From contig NZ_CP163439.1 of the NCBI RefSeq assembly GCF_041052385.1, positions 3,585,001-3,649,000 on the forward strand: DNA of 64,000 bases, written 5' to 3'. The position numbers were made by a program, and so were the translations under genes. The notes under the pieces are model-generated. The model was not told the DNA's origin. It ran no database searches and saw nothing but the letters and a program-made list of their open reading frames with translations. Positions 62,777 through 64,000 of this stretch are shown in pieces. Numbering within the stretch: the first letter of the stretch is position 1; every line of letters starts with the position of its first letter. The DNA is from Streptomyces sp. R28 (GTDB lineage Bacteria > Actinomycetota > Actinomycetes > Streptomycetales > Streptomycetaceae).

Positions 62777-63877
62777 TCACACCTTCGGCTGGGACCCCGC
62801 CGCCAGCGACCCGCACAGCGCCGTCGCCCCGCCCGTGGCATACGGGTCGGTCCCGGCCGGCCCGCCCTCCTTCGCCGTCTGCCCCGCCAGCAGCGGATGC
62901 AGCCGGTTCGTGGAGTCCTCGGCACACGACAGCGGCCCCGCCTGGACGTACGAGACGACCAGCTGGGCCTGATTCAGCCGCAGGTCCTCACGGTCGAACC
63001 GGAAGTGCAGCTCCCGGCGCACGGTGAACAGCGACGCCTCAGCAGCCTGCTTACCGGCGCCCGCCGTCTCATCCGCACGGGCCTCCACCGCCCGCAGCGC
63101 GTACACAAACGTGTGATCGGCCGTGACCTCGAGTGTCGACGCGTCGGTCTCCGCGGCCTGCAGCGTCCCCTGCACCCGGATCTTGCGATCGGCCAGCTCG
63201 GCCTGAGCCGGATCGAACCGAACCAGCCACCCGGTCGGCGCATGCCGCCCGTCCGCCGCCGGATGGCTGAAGCTCTGGTCGAACTGGTCCAGTTGGTCGG
63301 GATCGAGCAGCACCCGCACCGGACGGATCTGGTCCGCGGTGAGCACCTCGGGATAGAGCGACGACCGCACGATGTAGTCCTTGGCGATACTCAGCGCGTT
63401 CGTCACCTGACTGTCCGAGAAGTGCGCGGTACGCCGCGCGGCCGGCAGCGGAATGCCCTCCGCGCCGATGCGGAACTGCGCGGCGGGACTCTGCGCGTAC
63501 AGGTGGTCGGTGTCGCCCGTCCCGGGCACCTTGCCCTGCGGGGCGAGAGGGATGACGGTCATCCGCAGGGGCTCGGCGAGCGGTCCGGACCCGGCGGGGT
63601 CCTGATAGGGATGCCGTACACCCATATAGATCGCCGTACCGAAGGCCACGGCGATCAACAGGACCAGGATCAGCGCCTGCCGGGACAGGCCCCGGCGCAG
63701 TGGTGGACGGCGGCGTACGGCGGGCGCGTGGTCGGCGATGCGCTCCTGTGCGGAGAACTCCTGAAGGCGGGCAGCACGGACGAACGACTCGTCGAAGACG
63801 ACGGATCGGTACTCGTCCTCGCCACCTCCGGGGCCGCCCTCGGGTGTCCCCTCGGGTGGGTCTCCAGGCCCTCCCAT
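62777..63877 (-). CDS. Membrane-anchored extracytoplasmic protein, unknown function
   Basis: A 366-residue protein. Residues 1-65 are cytoplasmic, acidic then basic; one helix (ALILVLLIAVAFGTAIYMGV) follows near residue 80. The remaining ~270 residues are predicted outside the membrane and contain alternating charged and beta-like stretches (HFSDSQVTNALSIAKDYIVR, PTGWLVRFDPAQAELADRKI) and two cysteines near the C-terminus (SCAED, ATALCGSL). I recognise no domain. The ATG at 63877 follows a weak ribosome site. The convergent M48 gene may be functionally linked, but nothing shows this. Confidence 0.78.
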   Translation of the reverse strand: MGGPGDPPEGTPEGGPGGGEDEYRSVVFDESFVRAARLQEFSAQERIADHAPAVRRRPPLRRGLSRQALILVLLIAVAFGTAIYMGVRHPYQDPAGSGPLAEPLRMTVIPLAPQGKVPGTGDTDHLYAQSPAAQFRIGAEGIPLPAARRTAHFSDSQVTNALSIAKDYIVRSSLYPEVLTADQIRPVRVLLDPDQLDQFDQSFSHPAADGRHAPTGWLVRFDPAQAELADRKIRVQGTLQAAETDASTLEVTADHTFVYALRAVEARADETAGAGKQAAEASLFTVRRELHFRFDREDLRLNQAQLVVSYVQAGPLSCAEDSTNRLHPLLAGQTAKEGGPAGTDPYATGGATALCGSLAAGSQPKV

Positions 63878-64000
63878 ATCTTCAGGGTAGGTCGCGGGGA
63901 GCCCCGATAAACGCCCTGGTACACGACAAGTTCTGACAGGTTCCCACCAGGATGGTCAGGCAGCTCTGAGCAACGCTCAGGCCCTCGATCCGGCCCGTTC

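Overview
The window is a high-GC segment of an actinomycete chromosome, almost certainly Streptomyces. The evidence is the very strong third-position GC, frequent GTG starts and ATGA/GTGA stop-start overlaps, and a conserved core gene order: phoH-ybeY-corC, rsmE, hrcA-dnaJ with a CIRCE box, hemW, lepA-rpsT, holA-comEC-comEA-degV, leuS, and nadD-LCP-rsfS. I see no prophage, insertion sequence, CRISPR array, rRNA or replication origin. The only RNA genes are two identical tRNA-Ala(GGC) genes.

Layout. 1-5.4 kb: era, then a ribosome/RNA maturation cluster (phoH, ybeY, CorC-like exporter, MmcQ-like protein, degenerate cytidine deaminase) bracketed by two inverted copies of a ~190 bp hairpin-rich repeat. 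5.5-10.8 kb: a two-domain VOC protein, a PfkB kinase, and a glucarate catabolic pair (gudD-kdgD) divergent from an IclR regulator. 10.9-21.2 kb: an MFS transporter, an adenine-deaminase-type hydrolase, RNase Z, a HIT protein, a tricorn protease, a lipoprotein, a VOC protein, rsmE and a nitronate monooxygenase. 21.3-27.1 kb: the HrcA-controlled hrcA-dnaJ heat-shock operon, a metallo-beta-lactamase-fold hydrolase, a DUF3097 protein, and hemW, whose last 144 codons are perfectly duplicated in tandem.

27.1-33.9 kb is a signalling island. A protein combining an anti-sigma-kinase-like ATPase with a PP2C (SpoIIE/RsbU-type) phosphatase is divergent from a 1402-residue soluble poly-HAMP hybrid histidine kinase and a stand-alone response regulator with a coiled-coil tail. 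The architecture parallels osaC/osaA/osaB of S. coelicolor. Kinase and regulator genes each carry one TTA codon, so bldA dependence is expected.

34.0-51.6 kb: a long-chain acyl-CoA synthetase with palindromes upstream, lepA, rpsT, two SnoaL-like paralogues, holA, an arylamine N-acetyltransferase, the comEA-comEC pair with internal minisatellites, a DegV protein, a membrane-anchored unknown, and leuS. A leader peptide with three consecutive leucine codons and an intrinsic terminator precede leuS, forming a ribosome-mediated attenuator.

51.8-64.0 kb: a b-type cytochrome-like membrane protein translationally coupled to a NuoF-ferredoxin fusion; two tRNA-Ala genes flanking a GT87 mannosyltransferase and two small zinc-binding proteins; a histidine phosphatase, rsfS, a divergent LCP protein and nadD; two unlisted-size membrane proteins of 53-54 residues; an M48 peptidase; and a large membrane-anchored unknown.

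The items most worth following are the leuS attenuator, the TTA-bearing poly-HAMP signalling module (with a genomic repeat inserted in frame in its ATPase domain), and the cytochrome b/NuoF/ferredoxin redox pair.
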